Made by a program: the position numbers and the translations under genes. A DNA stretch of 64,000 nucleotides from Pseudomonas deceptionensis (GTDB taxonomy: Bacteria; Pseudomonadota; Gammaproteobacteria; Pseudomonadales; Pseudomonadaceae), in NCBI RefSeq assembly GCF_900106095.1, contig NZ_FNUD01000002.1, positions 1,881,501 to 1,945,500 on the forward strand, read 5' to 3'. Each line of letters begins with the position of its first letter. The stretch's first letter is position 1. Positions 1 to 9,753 of this stretch are shown piece after piece. A model generated the notes under the pieces. It did not search any database. It was not told the origin of the DNA and saw nothing but the letters and a program-made list of their open reading frames with translations.

Positions 1-651
1 CGTGAGGCTTATGTTCAGTTGGGTCTCGGTTATCTCCAGCAGGGGATGACCGGGCAGGCCAAGGTTCCGTTGCGCAAAGCCCTCGAGCTCGACAAGTCTG
101 ACCCGGATACCAACGCCGCACTGGCCTTGGTGTATCAGTCCGAAATGGAGCCCGGGCTGGCCGAGCAGGCGTTCCGCACCGCGCTTGACAGGCGGCCTGA
201 TGATGCCCGCATCCTCAACAATTACGGCAGTTTCCTGTATGAGCAGCAGCGCTATCAGGAAGCCAGTGCCCAGTTTCAAAAAGCGGCGGCAGACACCCTT
301 TACCCTGAACGTTCCCGGGTTTACGAAAACCTGGGGATAACGTCGCTCAAGCTCGGCCAGCGTGATGCTGGCCGTGCGCAGCTTGAAAAAGCCCTGCGCC
401 TGAACCGTCAACAGCCCCGAGCGTTGCTCGAAATGGCTGAGTTGTCTTACGAAGACAGGCATTATGTGCCTGCACGTGACTATTACGATCGTTTTAGCCT
501 GCTTAGCGGGCAAAATGCACGTAGTCTATTGCTCGGTGCGCGACTGGCGAATGTTTTCGACGAGCGCACCCCAACTGCCAACTATGGCCAGCAACTAAAA
601 CGACTCTATCCCGGCACGCCGGAATATCAGCAATACCTGTCGGAGCAATGA
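1..651 (+). CDS. pilW: Type IV pilus biogenesis/stability lipoprotein PilW (PilF), 5' truncated
   Basis: The reading frame is open from the first base, so the N-terminus with the expected lipoprotein signal lies outside the window. About 216 residues are visible. They form successive TPR helices, with the TPR-typical spacing of Gly/Leu/Ala and Pro, for example LNNYGSFLYEQQRYQEA and YENLGITSLKLGQ. In Pseudomonas this outer-membrane lipoprotein (PilF/PilW) is the pilotin that helps the PilQ secretin reach the outer membrane and multimerise. The stop codon overlaps the start of rodZ, and this gene order upstream of ispG and hisS is the normal pseudomonad one. I infer the identity from TPR content plus neighbourhood. 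Confidence 0.88.
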   Translation, partial: REAYVQLGLGYLQQGMTGQAKVPLRKALELDKSDPDTNAALALVYQSEMEPGLAEQAFRTALDRRPDDARILNNYGSFLYEQQRYQEASAQFQKAAADTLYPERSRVYENLGITSLKLGQRDAGRAQLEKALRLNRQQPRALLEMAELSYEDRHYVPARDYYDRFSLLSGQNARSLLLGARLANVFDERTPTANYGQQLKRLYPGTPEYQQYLSEQ

Positions 652-1640
652 TGAAAGCGGCGCAACCCGAAGTTCTAGCAGCGACTCGTGTCAATCCCGG
701 TGAGACCTTGCGTCAGGCCCGTGAAAACAATGGATGGACGTTGGCTGAAGTCGCCCTGAAACTCAATCTTACGGTCAGCTCCCTGAGCAACCTTGAGACG
801 GGGGCGTTCGATAAGCTGCCAGGGCATACCTTTGCCCGTGGTTATATCCGGACCTATGCCAAATTGCTTGGTATGGACCAGGCCAGTCTGGTTCGCGAGT
901 TCGACCTCTACACCGGTACTGACGCCAACGGCAGCAACGTGCACAGCCTGGGCCGCATAGAAGAGCCGGTGCGGGTGTCCCATACCATTTTGCGTATTGT
1001 CAGCCTGTTGTTGCTGATTGCCGTGGTCGGTGGCGGTTTTATCTGGTGGCAGGACCAGACGTCCATGCGGGCCAAGGACCTGATCGGTCTGACGCCGGAG
1101 CACGTCGAAGTTGAAGGCGCTGACGGCACAACCCGGATCCACCCGATCGACGAGCCGGAAGACCAGGCTGTGGCCGAAGCCAAGGCTGAAGGCGACGCAT
1201 CGGCAGTTGAGCCTGCTGGCGAAGCGGCCGGGTCGACGGCGCTGGAACTGCCTGCAACTGTGCCCGGCGCTGCTGTGACGCCAGCGGCGGCCCCTGTGGT
1301 TCAACCCGCTCCGGCTGTTGTTGTTCCTGCCGCTGCGATTGTTGCTCCGGCTGCCACACCTGCTGCCGCCACTTCCTCCACTGCAGCACCGGTCGCCGGT
1401 GCGGGCAAAGTGAGCGTGCAGTACACCGCTGATTGCTGGACTCAGGTCACCGACGGCACGGGTAAAGTGCTGTTTGGTGGGCTCAAGCGCAAAGGCGAAA
1501 ATCTAGAAGTGAGCGGCAAGCCTCCACTGACCCTGCGCCTGGGCTATGCCCGCGGTGCGCAGGTGGCCTACAACGGTCAGGCAGTGGATGTGGCTCCTTT
1601 CACCAGTGGCGAAACTGCTCGCCTGAAGTTGGGTCAATAA
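651..1640 (+). CDS. rodZ: Cytoskeletal/cell-shape protein RodZ
   Basis: The protein is about 329 aa. The N-terminal 75 residues are a Cro/C1-type helix-turn-helix (GETLRQARENNGWTL, then VSSLSNLETGAF and GYIRTYAKLLGM). A single transmembrane segment follows at about 107-127. Next come a long Ala/Pro/Val-rich periplasmic linker (about 180-250) and the C-terminal DUF4115 domain starting near KVSVQYTADCWTQV. RodZ links MreB to the elongasome and is a bitopic inner-membrane protein. Two ATGs sit back to back at 648 and 651. I prefer 651 because GGAG at 642-645 is better spaced from it, and the gene then overlaps the pilW stop by one base. ispG follows three bases after the stop, which suggests cotranscription. 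Confidence 0.93.
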   Translation: MKAAQPEVLAATRVNPGETLRQARENNGWTLAEVALKLNLTVSSLSNLETGAFDKLPGHTFARGYIRTYAKLLGMDQASLVREFDLYTGTDANGSNVHSLGRIEEPVRVSHTILRIVSLLLLIAVVGGGFIWWQDQTSMRAKDLIGLTPEHVEVEGADGTTRIHPIDEPEDQAVAEAKAEGDASAVEPAGEAAGSTALELPATVPGAAVTPAAAPVVQPAPAVVVPAAAIVAPAATPAAATSSTAAPVAGAGKVSVQYTADCWTQVTDGTGKVLFGGLKRKGENLEVSGKPPLTLRLGYARGAQVAYNGQAVDVAPFTSGETARLKLGQ

Positions 1641-1643
1641 GTC

Positions 1644-2753
1644 ATGCACGGCGAATCACCAATCAAACGTCGCGAATCGCGCAAAATCTGGGTCGGTAAT
1701 GTGCCGGTAGGTGGCGATGCCCCTATCGCTGTACAGAGCATGACCAACAGTGACACCAATGATGTCGCTGCAACCGTTGCCCAAATCAACCGGCTGGAAG
1801 CTGCGGGCGTCGATATCGTGCGGATTTCCGTGCCGGATATGGACGCGGCAGAAGCGTTTGGCCGTATCAAGCAACTGGTCAAGGTGCCATTGGTTGCCGA
1901 CATCCACTTCGACTACCGGATCGCCCTGCGCGTTGCGGAGCTGGGGGTGGACTGCCTGCGGATCAACCCGGGCAACATCGGTCGCGAAGACCGTGTGCGT
2001 GCGGTGGTGGATGCTGCGCGTGATCGCGGTATTCCGATCCGTATCGGCGTTAACGCCGGTTCGCTCGAAAAAGATCTGCAAAAGAAGTATGGCGAACCGA
2101 CGCCTGCGGCTCTGGTTGAGTCGGCCCTGCGCCATGTCGAGCACCTTGAACGCCTGAACTTCAAGGACTTCAAGGTCAGCGTGAAAGCTTCCGACGTGTT
2201 TATGGCCGTTGAAGCCTACCGTCTGTTGGCCAAGGAAATCGTCCAGCCGCTGCACCTGGGTATTACAGAAGCGGGTGGTTTGCGCTCAGGCACAGTGAAA
2301 TCTGCCGTTGGCCTAGGTATGCTGCTTGCCGACGGGATTGGCGATACTATTCGCATCTCTTTGGCCGCAGACCCGGTAGAGGAAGTAAAAGTCGGTTACG
2401 ACATCCTCAAATCCCTGCATCTGCGTTCGCGAGGCATCAACTTTATCGCGTGCCCAAGCTGCTCCCGGCAGAATTTCGATGTGGTGAAAACCATGAACGA
2501 ACTCGAAGTTCGGCTTGAAGACCTGCTGGTGCCGCTGGATGTAGCCGTGATCGGTTGTGTTGTAAACGGTCCTGGCGAAGCCAAGGAAGCCCATGTGGGG
2601 CTCACCGGTGGTACGCCCAACCTGATTTACATCGACGGCAAACCGTCGCACAAATTGACGAATGAAAACCTGGTGGATCATCTCGAAAAGTTGATCCGGC
2701 AGAAGGCGGCCGAAAAGGTCGAAGCTGACGCAGCAGTTATCGCGCGCGGCTAA
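1644..2753 (+). CDS. ispG: 4-hydroxy-3-methylbut-2-enyl diphosphate synthase (flavodoxin) IspG
   Basis: The protein is 369 aa, the usual length for the bacterial two-domain form. It reduces methylerythritol cyclodiphosphate to HMBPP in the MEP isoprenoid pathway using a [4Fe-4S] cluster. The N-terminal TIM barrel contains QSMTNSDT and [11 protein letters not shown]. The cluster ligands are visible as C270 and C273 in CPSCSRQ and C305 in [10 protein letters not shown], and the conserved glutamate follows in the same motif. The ATG is three bases downstream of the rodZ stop. hisS follows after 22 bases. All features are those of an intact housekeeping gene. Confidence 0.97.
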   Translation: MHGESPIKRRESRKIWVGNVPVGGDAPIAVQSMTNSDTNDVAATVAQINRLEAAGVDIVRISVPDMDAAEAFGRIKQLVKVPLVADIHFDYRIALRVAELGVDCLRINPGNIGREDRVRAVVDAARDRGIPIRIGVNAGSLEKDLQKKYGEPTPAALVESALRHVEHLERLNFKDFKVSVKASDVFMAVEAYRLLAKEIVQPLHLGITEAGGLRSGTVKSAVGLGMLLADGIGDTIRISLAADPVEEVKVGYDILKSLHLRSRGINFIACPSCSRQNFDVVKTMNELEVRLEDLLVPLDVAVIGCVVNGPGEAKEAHVGLTGGTPNLIYIDGKPSHKLTNENLVDHLEKLIRQKAAEKVEADAAVIARG

Positions 2754-2775
2754 CCAGACGAATAAAGGATTTTTT

Positions 2776-4065
2776 GTGAGCAAGTCTTTGCAAGCCATTC
2801 GTGGCATGAACGACATCCTGCCAGAGCAGACGCCCCTGTGGCGCTACTTTGAAAGCAAGGTTTCGCGGTTGCTGGATAACTACGGTTACAAGCAAATCCG
2901 CATGCCTATCGTCGAGTTTACCGAGCTGTTCAAGCGCTCGATCGGTGAAGTGACCGATATCGTCGAAAAAGAGATGTACACCTTCGAAGACCGCAACGGC
3001 GATTCGCTGACGCTGCGCCCTGAAGGCACTGCGGCGTGTGTGCGTGCCGTACTCGAACACGGCATCACTGGCGGTGGCCAGGTTCAAAAATTGTGGTACA
3101 TCGGGCCGATGTTCCGCCACGAGCGCCCGCAAAAAGGTCGTTATCGCCAGTTCAATCAGATTGGTGTCGAGGTGTTCAACCTCGATGGTCCGGATATCGA
3201 TGCCGAACTGATCGTGCTGACCTGGCGCCTGTGGGGCGAGCTGGGCATCCGTGATGCGGTCAAGCTCGAACTCAACAGCCTTGGCACCAGCGAAGCCCGT
3301 GCGCGCTATCGTGCTGCGCTGGTCGAGTACTTGTCCTCGCGTCTGAGTGAGCTTGACGAAGACAGCCAGCGTCGCCTCAAATCCAACCCGTTGCGGGTAC
3401 TCGACACCAAAAATGCCGATACCCAGGCTGTTCTGGTCGACGCGCCGAAGCTGGTGGATTACCTCGACGAAGAATCCCGTGTGCACTTTGAGGGCCTCAA
3501 GGCTCGCCTGGATGCTGCCGGTATTCCGTACACGATCAATCCCAAGCTGGTTCGCGGGCTCGATTATTACAGCAAGACCGTATTTGAATGGGTCACCGAC
3601 AAACTGGGCTCCCAGGGCACCGTATGTGCCGGCGGCCGTTATGACGGTCTGGTCGAACAAATGGGCGGCAAGCCCACCTCGGGCGTTGGTTTCGCCATGG
3701 GTATCGAGCGTCTGATCCTGATGCTTGAAACCCTTGAGCAGATCCCCGAAGAAATCGCGCGTCAGGTCGATGTTTACCTGTGCGCTTTCGGTGAGGCGGC
3801 TGAACTGGCTGCCCTGGCTTTGAGCGAACGTGTTCGCGATCAGCTACCGAACTTGCGCTTGCAGATCAATGCGGGCGCAGGCAGCTTCAAAAGCCAGTTC
3901 AAAAAGGCTGACAAGAGCGGCGCACTGTACGCGCTGATCCTGGGTGAGGACGAATTGGCCCAGCAAGTGGTAGGTGTCAAACCCCTGCGTGGCCAGGGCG
4001 AACAACAAACGATTGCCTGGGATGCTCTAGCCGAGCACTTGGCCACCTGCGTTGTGCAGGGTTGA
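2776..4065 (+). CDS. hisS: Histidyl-tRNA synthetase
   Basis: The protein is 429 aa and is a class II aminoacyl-tRNA synthetase that charges tRNA-His. It starts at GTG 2776 with AAAGGA at 2764-2769 as ribosome binding site. Class II motifs are visible: the N-terminal [10 protein letters not shown], motif 2 around [21 protein letters not shown], the HisA motif [15 protein letters not shown], and motif 3 with [11 protein letters not shown]. The C-terminal 95 residues form the anticodon-binding domain. It lies between ispG and yfgM on the same strand, as in other gammaproteobacteria. Confidence 0.97.
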   Translation: MSKSLQAIRGMNDILPEQTPLWRYFESKVSRLLDNYGYKQIRMPIVEFTELFKRSIGEVTDIVEKEMYTFEDRNGDSLTLRPEGTAACVRAVLEHGITGGGQVQKLWYIGPMFRHERPQKGRYRQFNQIGVEVFNLDGPDIDAELIVLTWRLWGELGIRDAVKLELNSLGTSEARARYRAALVEYLSSRLSELDEDSQRRLKSNPLRVLDTKNADTQAVLVDAPKLVDYLDEESRVHFEGLKARLDAAGIPYTINPKLVRGLDYYSKTVFEWVTDKLGSQGTVCAGGRYDGLVEQMGGKPTSGVGFAMGIERLILMLETLEQIPEEIARQVDVYLCAFGEAAELAALALSERVRDQLPNLRLQINAGAGSFKSQFKKADKSGALYALILGEDELAQQVVGVKPLRGQGEQQTIAWDALAEHLATCVVQG

Positions 4066-4105
4066 AGCTGTAAAACAGCCGATTTAGCGAATAAGGAGTG
4101 TTGGG

Positions 4106-4747
4106 GTGTCGAGTAACGAAGATGATCAGCTGGGCGAGTTGAAAGACTGGTGGCAGCGCAACGGCAAACCCCTGCTCACTGGCGGCTTGTTGGCGCTGGT
4201 GGTGGTGTTCGGCTGGCAGGCTTGGCACAAATATCAGAGCAATCAGTCGCAAGGTGCGTCGATGCTCTACCAGCAATTGCTTGAAACCACGCTCACCCCT
4301 GACGGTCAGCCTGATACTGCCCGTGTGGCCGATCTGGCCAACAAGCTGAAAAGCGAGTACGCAGGTTCTGCCTACGCGCAATTTGGCGGTCTGTTTGTGG
4401 CCAAGGTTGCTGTGGACAACGGCAAGCTGGATGACGCAGCCAGCGAGCTGCAAGTCATCGTGGCAAAGCCTGCCAACCTCACCCTGGGTGAAGTGGCACG
4501 TCAGCGTCTGGCTCAAGTGCTTGCAGCACAGGGCAAGCTGGATGATGCACTGAAGCTGCTTGAAGGCGATTCGGACAAGGCATTCCTGGCCAGCCGTGAA
4601 GAACTCAAAGGCGACTTGCTGGTACAGAAGGGTCGTACCGAGGACGCACGTGCAGCCTACGAAAAAGCCAAGGCGGCATTGTCGGATGAGGCAGCAGTAG
4701 GTGGGTTGCAAATCAAGCTCGATGACCTGGCCAAAGGGGATGCGTGA
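4106..4747 (+). CDS. YfgM-family ancillary SecYEG/periplasmic chaperone TPR protein
   Basis: The protein is 213 aa. A short cytoplasmic N-terminus (EDDQLGELKDWWQRNGKP) precedes a single membrane anchor at about 22-40 and a periplasmic TPR-like domain rich in Ala and Leu. YfgM of E. coli associates with SecYEG and PpiD. The family, formerly DUF2133, is almost always encoded between hisS and bamB, as here. The start is GTG 4106, preceded by AAGGAG at 4093-4098. The last codons overlap the proposed bamB start. Confidence 0.92.
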   Translation: MSSNEDDQLGELKDWWQRNGKPLLTGGLLALVVVFGWQAWHKYQSNQSQGASMLYQQLLETTLTPDGQPDTARVADLANKLKSEYAGSAYAQFGGLFVAKVAVDNGKLDDAASELQVIVAKPANLTLGEVARQRLAQVLAAQGKLDDALKLLEGDSDKAFLASREELKGDLLVQKGRTEDARAAYEKAKAALSDEAAVGGLQIKLDDLAKGDA

Positions 4748-5891
4748 CGTGAGGCTTTGGAAACATGCAGCATTGCTGGCTCTGGTCGTTTTGGCCGCGG
4801 GTTGCAGCAGTAACAGCAAAAAAGAACTGCCACCGGCCGAACTGACAGACTTCAAAGAAGAAGTCGTGCTGCAAAAACAGTGGAGTCGCTCGATTGGTGA
4901 CGGCCAGGGCAAAACCTACAACATGCTGGTTCCGGCTGTTGAAGGTAGCCACATCTACGCCGCTGACGTAACGGGTGTAGTCATGTCTCTGGACCGCATG
5001 AACGGCGACGTTCAGTGGAAAAAAGACCTCGAGTTGCCTGTTTCCGGCGCAGTTGGCCTGGGCTATGGCCTGGTCCTGCTCGGTACCCTGCAAGGTGACG
5101 TGGTAGCCCTGGATTCCAGCACCGGTGAAGAAAAATGGCGCTCTCGCGTTAACAGCGAAGTGCTTGCACCTCCTGCGACCAATGGCGATATCGTCGTGGT
5201 TCAGACCCAGGACGATCGTCTGATCGGTCTGGATGCTGATACCGGCAACCAGCGTTGGGCATATGACAGCACGCCGGGTGTATTGACCCTGCGTGGCACA
5301 GGCGCACCATTGGTGACCAATCACCTGGCAATTGCAGGTCTTTCGACCGGTAAAGTGGTTGCCCTCGATACGCGTAACGGCGTACCTGTGTGGGAGCAAC
5401 GTGTTGCTATCCCGCAAGGCCGTTCCGAGCTTGAGCGTATTGTCGATATCGACGGTGGACTGCTGATGTCTGGCGGTACGCTGTATGTCGCCAGCTACCA
5501 GGGCCGCATGGCGGCACTTGAAATGGAAAGCGGTCGCGTGCTCTGGCAGCGCGATGCGTCCAGCTATTCAGGTGTCGCTCAAGGTTTTGGTAGCGTCTAC
5601 GTGAGCCTGGCGTCGGGCACTGTAGAAGGCGTTGACGAACGCTCGACCACCTCTCTGTGGAGCAATGACGCTCTGGCTCGTCGTCAACTGTCGGCTCCAG
5701 AAGTCTTCTCCAGCTATGTGGCTGTCGGTGACATGGAAGGCTATCTGCACCTGCTAAGCCAGGTCGATGGTCGTTTCGTGGGCCGTACCCGCATTGACAG
5801 TGATGGCCTTCGGGCGCGTCCGCTGGTGGTCGGTGACATGATTTACGTGTTTGGTAACAGCGGCAAACTGGAAGCCCTGACCATTCGCTAA
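4740..5891 (+). CDS. bamB: Outer-membrane protein assembly lipoprotein BamB
   Basis: The protein is about 383 aa. A lipoprotein signal ends in LAAGC (Cys at about 22), and an eight-bladed beta-propeller with PQQ-like repeats follows (DSSTGEEKWRSRV, DADTGNQRWAYD, DTRNGVPVWEQRV). BamB is the scaffold lipoprotein of the BAM complex that inserts beta-barrel proteins. The start at ATG 4740 overlaps yfgM by eight bases. A GTG at 4749 is the alternative and is better spaced from the GGGGA at 4735-4739; the two differ by three residues. The identity is certain, the exact start is not. Confidence 0.95.
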   Translation: MRDVRLWKHAALLALVVLAAGCSSNSKKELPPAELTDFKEEVVLQKQWSRSIGDGQGKTYNMLVPAVEGSHIYAADVTGVVMSLDRMNGDVQWKKDLELPVSGAVGLGYGLVLLGTLQGDVVALDSSTGEEKWRSRVNSEVLAPPATNGDIVVVQTQDDRLIGLDADTGNQRWAYDSTPGVLTLRGTGAPLVTNHLAIAGLSTGKVVALDTRNGVPVWEQRVAIPQGRSELERIVDIDGGLLMSGGTLYVASYQGRMAALEMESGRVLWQRDASSYSGVAQGFGSVYVSLASGTVEGVDERSTTSLWSNDALARRQLSAPEVFSSYVAVGDMEGYLHLLSQVDGRFVGRTRIDSDGLRARPLVVGDMIYVFGNSGKLEALTIR

Positions 5892-5974
5892 GGCGTCTAT
5901 GCTTGAGGCTTCAGGGCCTCGGGCAGCCTTGCTCTGGCAAGGTTTACGGCACATTTGTGCTGTTCCGAACTCTG

Positions 5975-6004
5975 GCCGCTGCCTTGCAGCGGCTTTTGTA
6001 TTTT
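5975..6004 (+). terminator. Rho-independent terminator between bamB and der
   Basis: An eight-base stem GCCGCTGC/GCAGCGGC with a three-base loop is followed by TTTTGTATTTT. It sits about 85 bases after the bamB stop and only 25 bases before the der start, so it probably separates the two transcripts or attenuates read-through. Confidence 0.75.
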
Positions 6005-6029
6005 CTGAAATAACGAAGTGGAGAGCCGC

Positions 6030-7499
6030 ATGGTTCCCGTAATCGCCCTGGTGGGCCGACCAAACGTCGGCAAGTCCACCTTGTTCAACCGCCTGACCAG
6101 GACTCGTGACGCCATTGTTGGTGACTTGTCCGGTCTGACCCGTGATCGCCAATACGGTGAGGCCAAGTGGCAAGGGCGTTCCTACATTCTGGTCGACACC
6201 GGCGGTATCTCCGGTGACGAGCACGGTATGGACGAAAAGATGGCCGAGCAGTCGCTGCTGGCTATCGAAGAAGCTGACGTCGTTCTGTTCCTGGTAGATG
6301 CAAAAGCGGGTTTCACAGCCGCTGACCAGATGATCGGCGAACACCTTCGCAAACGTAACAAGCGTTCTTATGTGGTTGCCAACAAGGTCGACAACATCGA
6401 TCCGGAATTGGCGCGTGCAGAATTCGCACCGTTGGGCATGGGCCATGCGATCCCGATCGCAGGTGCTCATGGTCGTGGTATCACCCAGATGCTGGAAATC
6501 GCCCTGAGCGACTTCCCTAAAGATCCGGAAGAGGAAGAGGAAGGCGAAGCCGAAATCGTTCTTGAAGGTCAGGAAGCCAAGCGCATTCCAGGCCCAAGCG
6601 AAAAAGACGGTATCAAGATCGCCATCATCGGTCGTCCTAACGTCGGCAAGTCGACTCTGGTCAACCGTATGCTCGGTGAAGACCGGGTTATCGTTTATGA
6701 CGAGCCAGGCACCACCCGCGACAGTATCTACATCCCGTTTGAGCGTAACGACGAGAAGTACACGCTGATCGACACCGCCGGTGTGCGCAAGCGCGGCAAG
6801 ATCCACGAAGAAGTCGAAAAATTCTCCGTGGTCAAAACCCTGCAAGCCATCAAAGACGCCAACGTGGTGATCTTCGTGATGGATGCCCGTGAAGGTGTGG
6901 TTGACCATGACCTGAACCTGTTGGGCTTTGCGCTGGAGGCCGGTCGGGCTCTGGTCATCGCGATCAACAAGTGGGACGGCATGACCCCGAGCGAGCGCGA
7001 CTTCGTGAAAGTCGAGCTGACACGTCGCCTGTTCTTCGTCGACTTCGCTGACATCCACTTCATCTCGGCCCTGCACGGCACTGGCGTAGGTAACCTGTAC
7101 CAGTCGGTGCAGAACTCCTTCAAGTCGGCGGTTACCCGCTGGCCGACCAACCGTCTGACCCAGATTCTTGAAGATGCGGTTGGCGAGCATGCGCCACCGA
7201 TGGTCAACAGCCGCCGGATCAAGCTGCGTTATGCCCACTTGGGTGGTGCTAACCCGCCAATTATCGTGATCCACGGTAACCAGGTTGAGAAGGTTCCGAA
7301 GTCTTACGTCCGTTATCTCGAAAACACCTACCGTCGTGTCTTGAAGCTGGTCGGTACACCGATCCGCATCGAGTTCAAAGGTGGCGAGAACCCGTACGAA
7401 GGCAACAAGAACTCGCTGACTGACCGTCAGGTCAACAAGAAACGCCGCATGATGTCGCACCACAAGAAAGCCGAGAAGAACCGCAAAGACAAGCGCTAA
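6030..7499 (+). CDS. der: Ribosome biogenesis GTPase Der (EngA)
   Basis: The protein is 489 aa and has two tandem Era-like G domains. Both P-loops read GRPNVGKST, one near residue 7 and one near residue 195. The switch region is [12 protein letters not shown] in the first and DEPGTTRDS in the second, and the NKxD motifs are NKVD and NKWD. An acidic linker (EEEEEGEAE) separates the G domains, and a KH-like C-terminal domain with a basic tail ends the protein. Der is essential for 50S subunit maturation. The chosen ATG at 6030 has GGAG at 6020-6023. An in-frame GTG at 6018 would add four residues but lacks a site. Confidence 0.97.
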   Translation: MVPVIALVGRPNVGKSTLFNRLTRTRDAIVGDLSGLTRDRQYGEAKWQGRSYILVDTGGISGDEHGMDEKMAEQSLLAIEEADVVLFLVDAKAGFTAADQMIGEHLRKRNKRSYVVANKVDNIDPELARAEFAPLGMGHAIPIAGAHGRGITQMLEIALSDFPKDPEEEEEGEAEIVLEGQEAKRIPGPSEKDGIKIAIIGRPNVGKSTLVNRMLGEDRVIVYDEPGTTRDSIYIPFERNDEKYTLIDTAGVRKRGKIHEEVEKFSVVKTLQAIKDANVVIFVMDAREGVVDHDLNLLGFALEAGRALVIAINKWDGMTPSERDFVKVELTRRLFFVDFADIHFISALHGTGVGNLYQSVQNSFKSAVTRWPTNRLTQILEDAVGEHAPPMVNSRRIKLRYAHLGGANPPIIVIHGNQVEKVPKSYVRYLENTYRRVLKLVGTPIRIEFKGGENPYEGNKNSLTDRQVNKKRRMMSHHKKAEKNRKDKR

Positions 7500-7524
7500 T
7501 CTCGCAAGCTAAAAGCGTAATGAG

Positions 7525-7548
7525 AAAGGGTCCGAAAGGGCCCTTTTT
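7525..7548 (+). terminator. Rho-independent terminator after der
   Basis: A nine-base stem AAAGGGTCC/GGGCCCTTT, with one G-T pair, is closed by a GAAA tetraloop and runs into a short T tract. It starts 26 bases after the der stop. Confidence 0.85.
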
Positions 7549-7622
7549 CGTGTCAGACGTTTGGGCTATCCTCGATGGGTCCTGTGCCGCAGTCAGTGCC
7601 GGGAACTCAACAGGGAACGGCC

Positions 7623-8771
7623 ATGATCACCAGCAAGTTGCCGAACGTCGGCACCACCATCTTCACGCGCATGTCGCAGCTCGCGGCAGAAACCGGCGCA
7701 CTTAACCTGTCTCAGGGGTTCCCCGACTTCGATGGCCCGCAGGCATTGCGTGATGCTGTTGGCAAGCACATTGCCAGCGGTCACAACCAGTATTCACCCA
7801 TGACCGGTTTGCCTGCCTTGCGTGAGCAGGTAGCGGCAAAAATCTCCCGCAGTTATGGGGTTCAGGTGAATGCCGACACCGAGGTGACCATCACGCCCGG
7901 TGCGACCCAAGCCATTTTCTGCGCGATCCAGGCTGTGATTCATGCCGGCGATGAAGTGATCGTCTTTGACCCGTGCTACGACAGCTACGAACCCTCGGTT
8001 GAGCTGGCAGGTGGCCGTTGCGTGCATGTGCAGCTGGGGCTTGAAGACTTCTCGATAGACTGGCAAAAACTTGAAGAGGCCCTGAGCCCGCGCACGCGGA
8101 TGATCATCCTCAACAGCCCGCACAACCCGAGCGGAGCCCTGATCAGTCGCGCCGAACTGGACCAGCTGGCCAGGCTCATTGCCGACCGCGATATCTACCT
8201 CATCAGTGATGAAGTGTATGAACACCTGGTGTTCGATGGCGTGCCCCACGTCAGTGTTTTGTCCCATCCTGAGTTGTACCATCGTGCATTCGTTGTCAGC
8301 TCTTTCGGCAAGACGTACCACGTGACGGGCTGGAAAACCGGTTACGTTGTTGCGCCGCCGGCCCTGACGGCTGAGTTGCGCAAGGTTCACCAATACGTCA
8401 GTTTTTGCGGTGTTACGCCATTGCAGTATGCGTTGGCCGACTTTATGGCGGATCACCCTGAGCACGTTGAAGAGTTGCCGGCGTTTTATCAGGCCAAGCG
8501 TGACCTGTTTTGTGATTTGCTGAGCCCATCGCGTTTTACCTTCAAACCGGTGGCCGGGACTTATTTTCAATTGGTGGATTACTCCCGAATCCGTCCTGAC
8601 CTCAATGATGTCGACATGGCCGAATGGCTGACCCGCGAGCATGGCGTGGCGACTATCCCGGTTTCGGTGTTTTACCAGACCCCGCCTCAAGGGCAGCGGC
8701 TGGTCCGCCTTTGTTTTGCCAAACGCGAGGAGACGCTGCGTGCAGCAGCAGAAAAACTATGCGTGATCTAA
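7623..8771 (+). CDS. Methionine/aromatic aminotransferase, YbdL family (PLP-dependent)
   Basis: The protein is 382 aa and belongs to fold-type I aminotransferases, subgroup of YbdL/KAT-like enzymes. Diagnostic segments are LNLSQGFPDFDGP at the substrate loop, NSPHNPSGAL, DEVYEHLVFDG, and SFGKTYHVTGWKTGY carrying the PLP lysine. YbdL-type enzymes transaminate methionine with broad 2-oxo acid acceptors. The start ATG 7623 is chosen because homology begins at TSKLPNVGTTIFTRMS. The gene overlaps the downstream nitrilase-family gene by 13 bases. This pairing fits the known transaminase/omega-amidase pathway that repairs keto-methylthiobutyrate or ketoglutaramate. The substrate is inferred from family. 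Confidence 0.9.
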   Translation: MITSKLPNVGTTIFTRMSQLAAETGALNLSQGFPDFDGPQALRDAVGKHIASGHNQYSPMTGLPALREQVAAKISRSYGVQVNADTEVTITPGATQAIFCAIQAVIHAGDEVIVFDPCYDSYEPSVELAGGRCVHVQLGLEDFSIDWQKLEEALSPRTRMIILNSPHNPSGALISRAELDQLARLIADRDIYLISDEVYEHLVFDGVPHVSVLSHPELYHRAFVVSSFGKTYHVTGWKTGYVVAPPALTAELRKVHQYVSFCGVTPLQYALADFMADHPEHVEELPAFYQAKRDLFCDLLSPSRFTFKPVAGTYFQLVDYSRIRPDLNDVDMAEWLTREHGVATIPVSVFYQTPPQGQRLVRLCFAKREETLRAAAEKLCVI

Positions 8772-9550
8772 GTGGTGTACCCGATTTAACCGTAGCCTTA
8801 GTTCAAACCACGTTGGTCTGGCACGATCGCGAGGCCAATTTTGCGCACTTTGAAGAGTTGCTGGAGCAGGCTCAGGGGGCAGACCTGGTGGTCTTGCCCG
8901 AGATGTTCACCACCGGCTTCAGCATGGACTCAAAAACCCTGGCAGAGCCCGAGTACGGTCCTGCCAGCAAGTGGTTGCAGGCGCAGGCCAGAAAGCTCAA
9001 TGCGGTGATTACCGGCAGCGTGATAGTGCAGGCGGCCGATGGCAGTCACCGTAACCGGCTGTTATGGGCGCGTCCTGATGGCGAAGTGTTGCACTACGAC
9101 AAGCGCCACTTGTTTCGCATGGCGGGGGAGCACGAACACTTCACCCCTGGTGAGCGCCAGGTGCAGTTCGAAGTCAAAGGCTGGCGCATACGCCCACTGA
9201 TTTGCTACGACCTGCGCTTCCCGGTGTGGAGCTGCGACCCGCACGACACGGACCTGCTGCTGTATACCGCCAACTGGCCGGGCGCGCGGCGTTTGCACTG
9301 GAACCGTCTGTTGCCTGCACGGGCGATTGAGAATTTGTGCTACGTCGTGGCGGTAAACCGGGTGGGGACGGACGGCAAAGGTCTGGTCTATACGGGGGAC
9401 AGTCACGTCTTCGACTTCCAGGGCGAGTCGCTGCTCAGTGCCGGTGAGGCTGACGGGGTTTTCACCATGAACCTGAGTGCGGCTGAATTGGGGGCTTACC
9501 GCGATCGCTTCCCGGCCAATCTGGATGCCGATAACTTCGAGCTGCACTAA
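8759..9550 (+). CDS. Omega-amidase YafV-type, nitrilase superfamily
   Basis: The protein is 263 aa. The Glu-Lys-Cys triad of the nitrilase superfamily is visible: Glu in VVLPEMFTTGFSM, Lys in YDKRHLFRMAGE, Cys in LICYDLRFPVW. The sequence matches the YafV/Nit2 omega-amidase branch, which hydrolyses alpha-ketoglutaramate and similar omega-amides of keto acids. It begins inside the end of the aminotransferase gene, so the two are translationally coupled and likely act in sequence: transamination with glutamine, then deamidation of the product. Start ATG 8759 was chosen because the preceding open frame belongs to the upstream gene. Confidence 0.9.
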   Translation: MRDLSGVPDLTVALVQTTLVWHDREANFAHFEELLEQAQGADLVVLPEMFTTGFSMDSKTLAEPEYGPASKWLQAQARKLNAVITGSVIVQAADGSHRNRLLWARPDGEVLHYDKRHLFRMAGEHEHFTPGERQVQFEVKGWRIRPLICYDLRFPVWSCDPHDTDLLLYTANWPGARRLHWNRLLPARAIENLCYVVAVNRVGTDGKGLVYTGDSHVFDFQGESLLSAGEADGVFTMNLSAAELGAYRDRFPANLDADNFELH

Positions 9551-9574
9551 ACCCTGTAGAGATTCTGCTACCCA

Positions 9575-9625
9575 GTGGGAGCGAGCCTGCTCGCCAATGA
9601 TCTTCGCGAGCAGGCTCGCTCCCAC
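9575..9625. repeat. REP element (GTGGGAGCGAGC family), inverted pair
   Basis: The left arm GTGGGAGCGAGCCTGCTCGC is mirrored by GCGAGCAGGCTCGCTCCCAC, with about 11 bases between. It sits in the intergenic space between the convergent omega-amidase and leuA genes. The same sequence recurs at about 41.0 kb and 59.0-59.3 kb. Confidence 0.9.
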
Positions 9626-9702
9626 GGTTGAAATTTCGCTGTAGCCGATGACGGGCACGAGGCTTTGCTCCTCAGCGGGGACACCTTATTGAGCAACAGA
9701 AA

Positions 9703-9736
9703 AAAGCCCCCAAGGCTCTCACCTTGGGGGCTTTTG
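9703..9736 (-). terminator. Bidirectional-looking terminator downstream of leuA
   Basis: A 14-base perfect stem (AAAAGCCCCCAAGG and its complement) has a CTCTCA loop, with A and T runs on both flanks, so it can work in both directions. It lies 17 bases beyond the leuA stop and after the convergent nitrilase-family gene. Confidence 0.9.
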
Positions 9737-9753
9737 TGTTTCTGGTAATCCGC

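Noticed and set aside
5754..7463. A 569-codon open frame on the minus strand opposite der
   Set aside because: It mirrors the whole der gene, which has complete GTPase motifs. High-GC genes often leave long antisense frames; the translation shows no motif or ribosome site.
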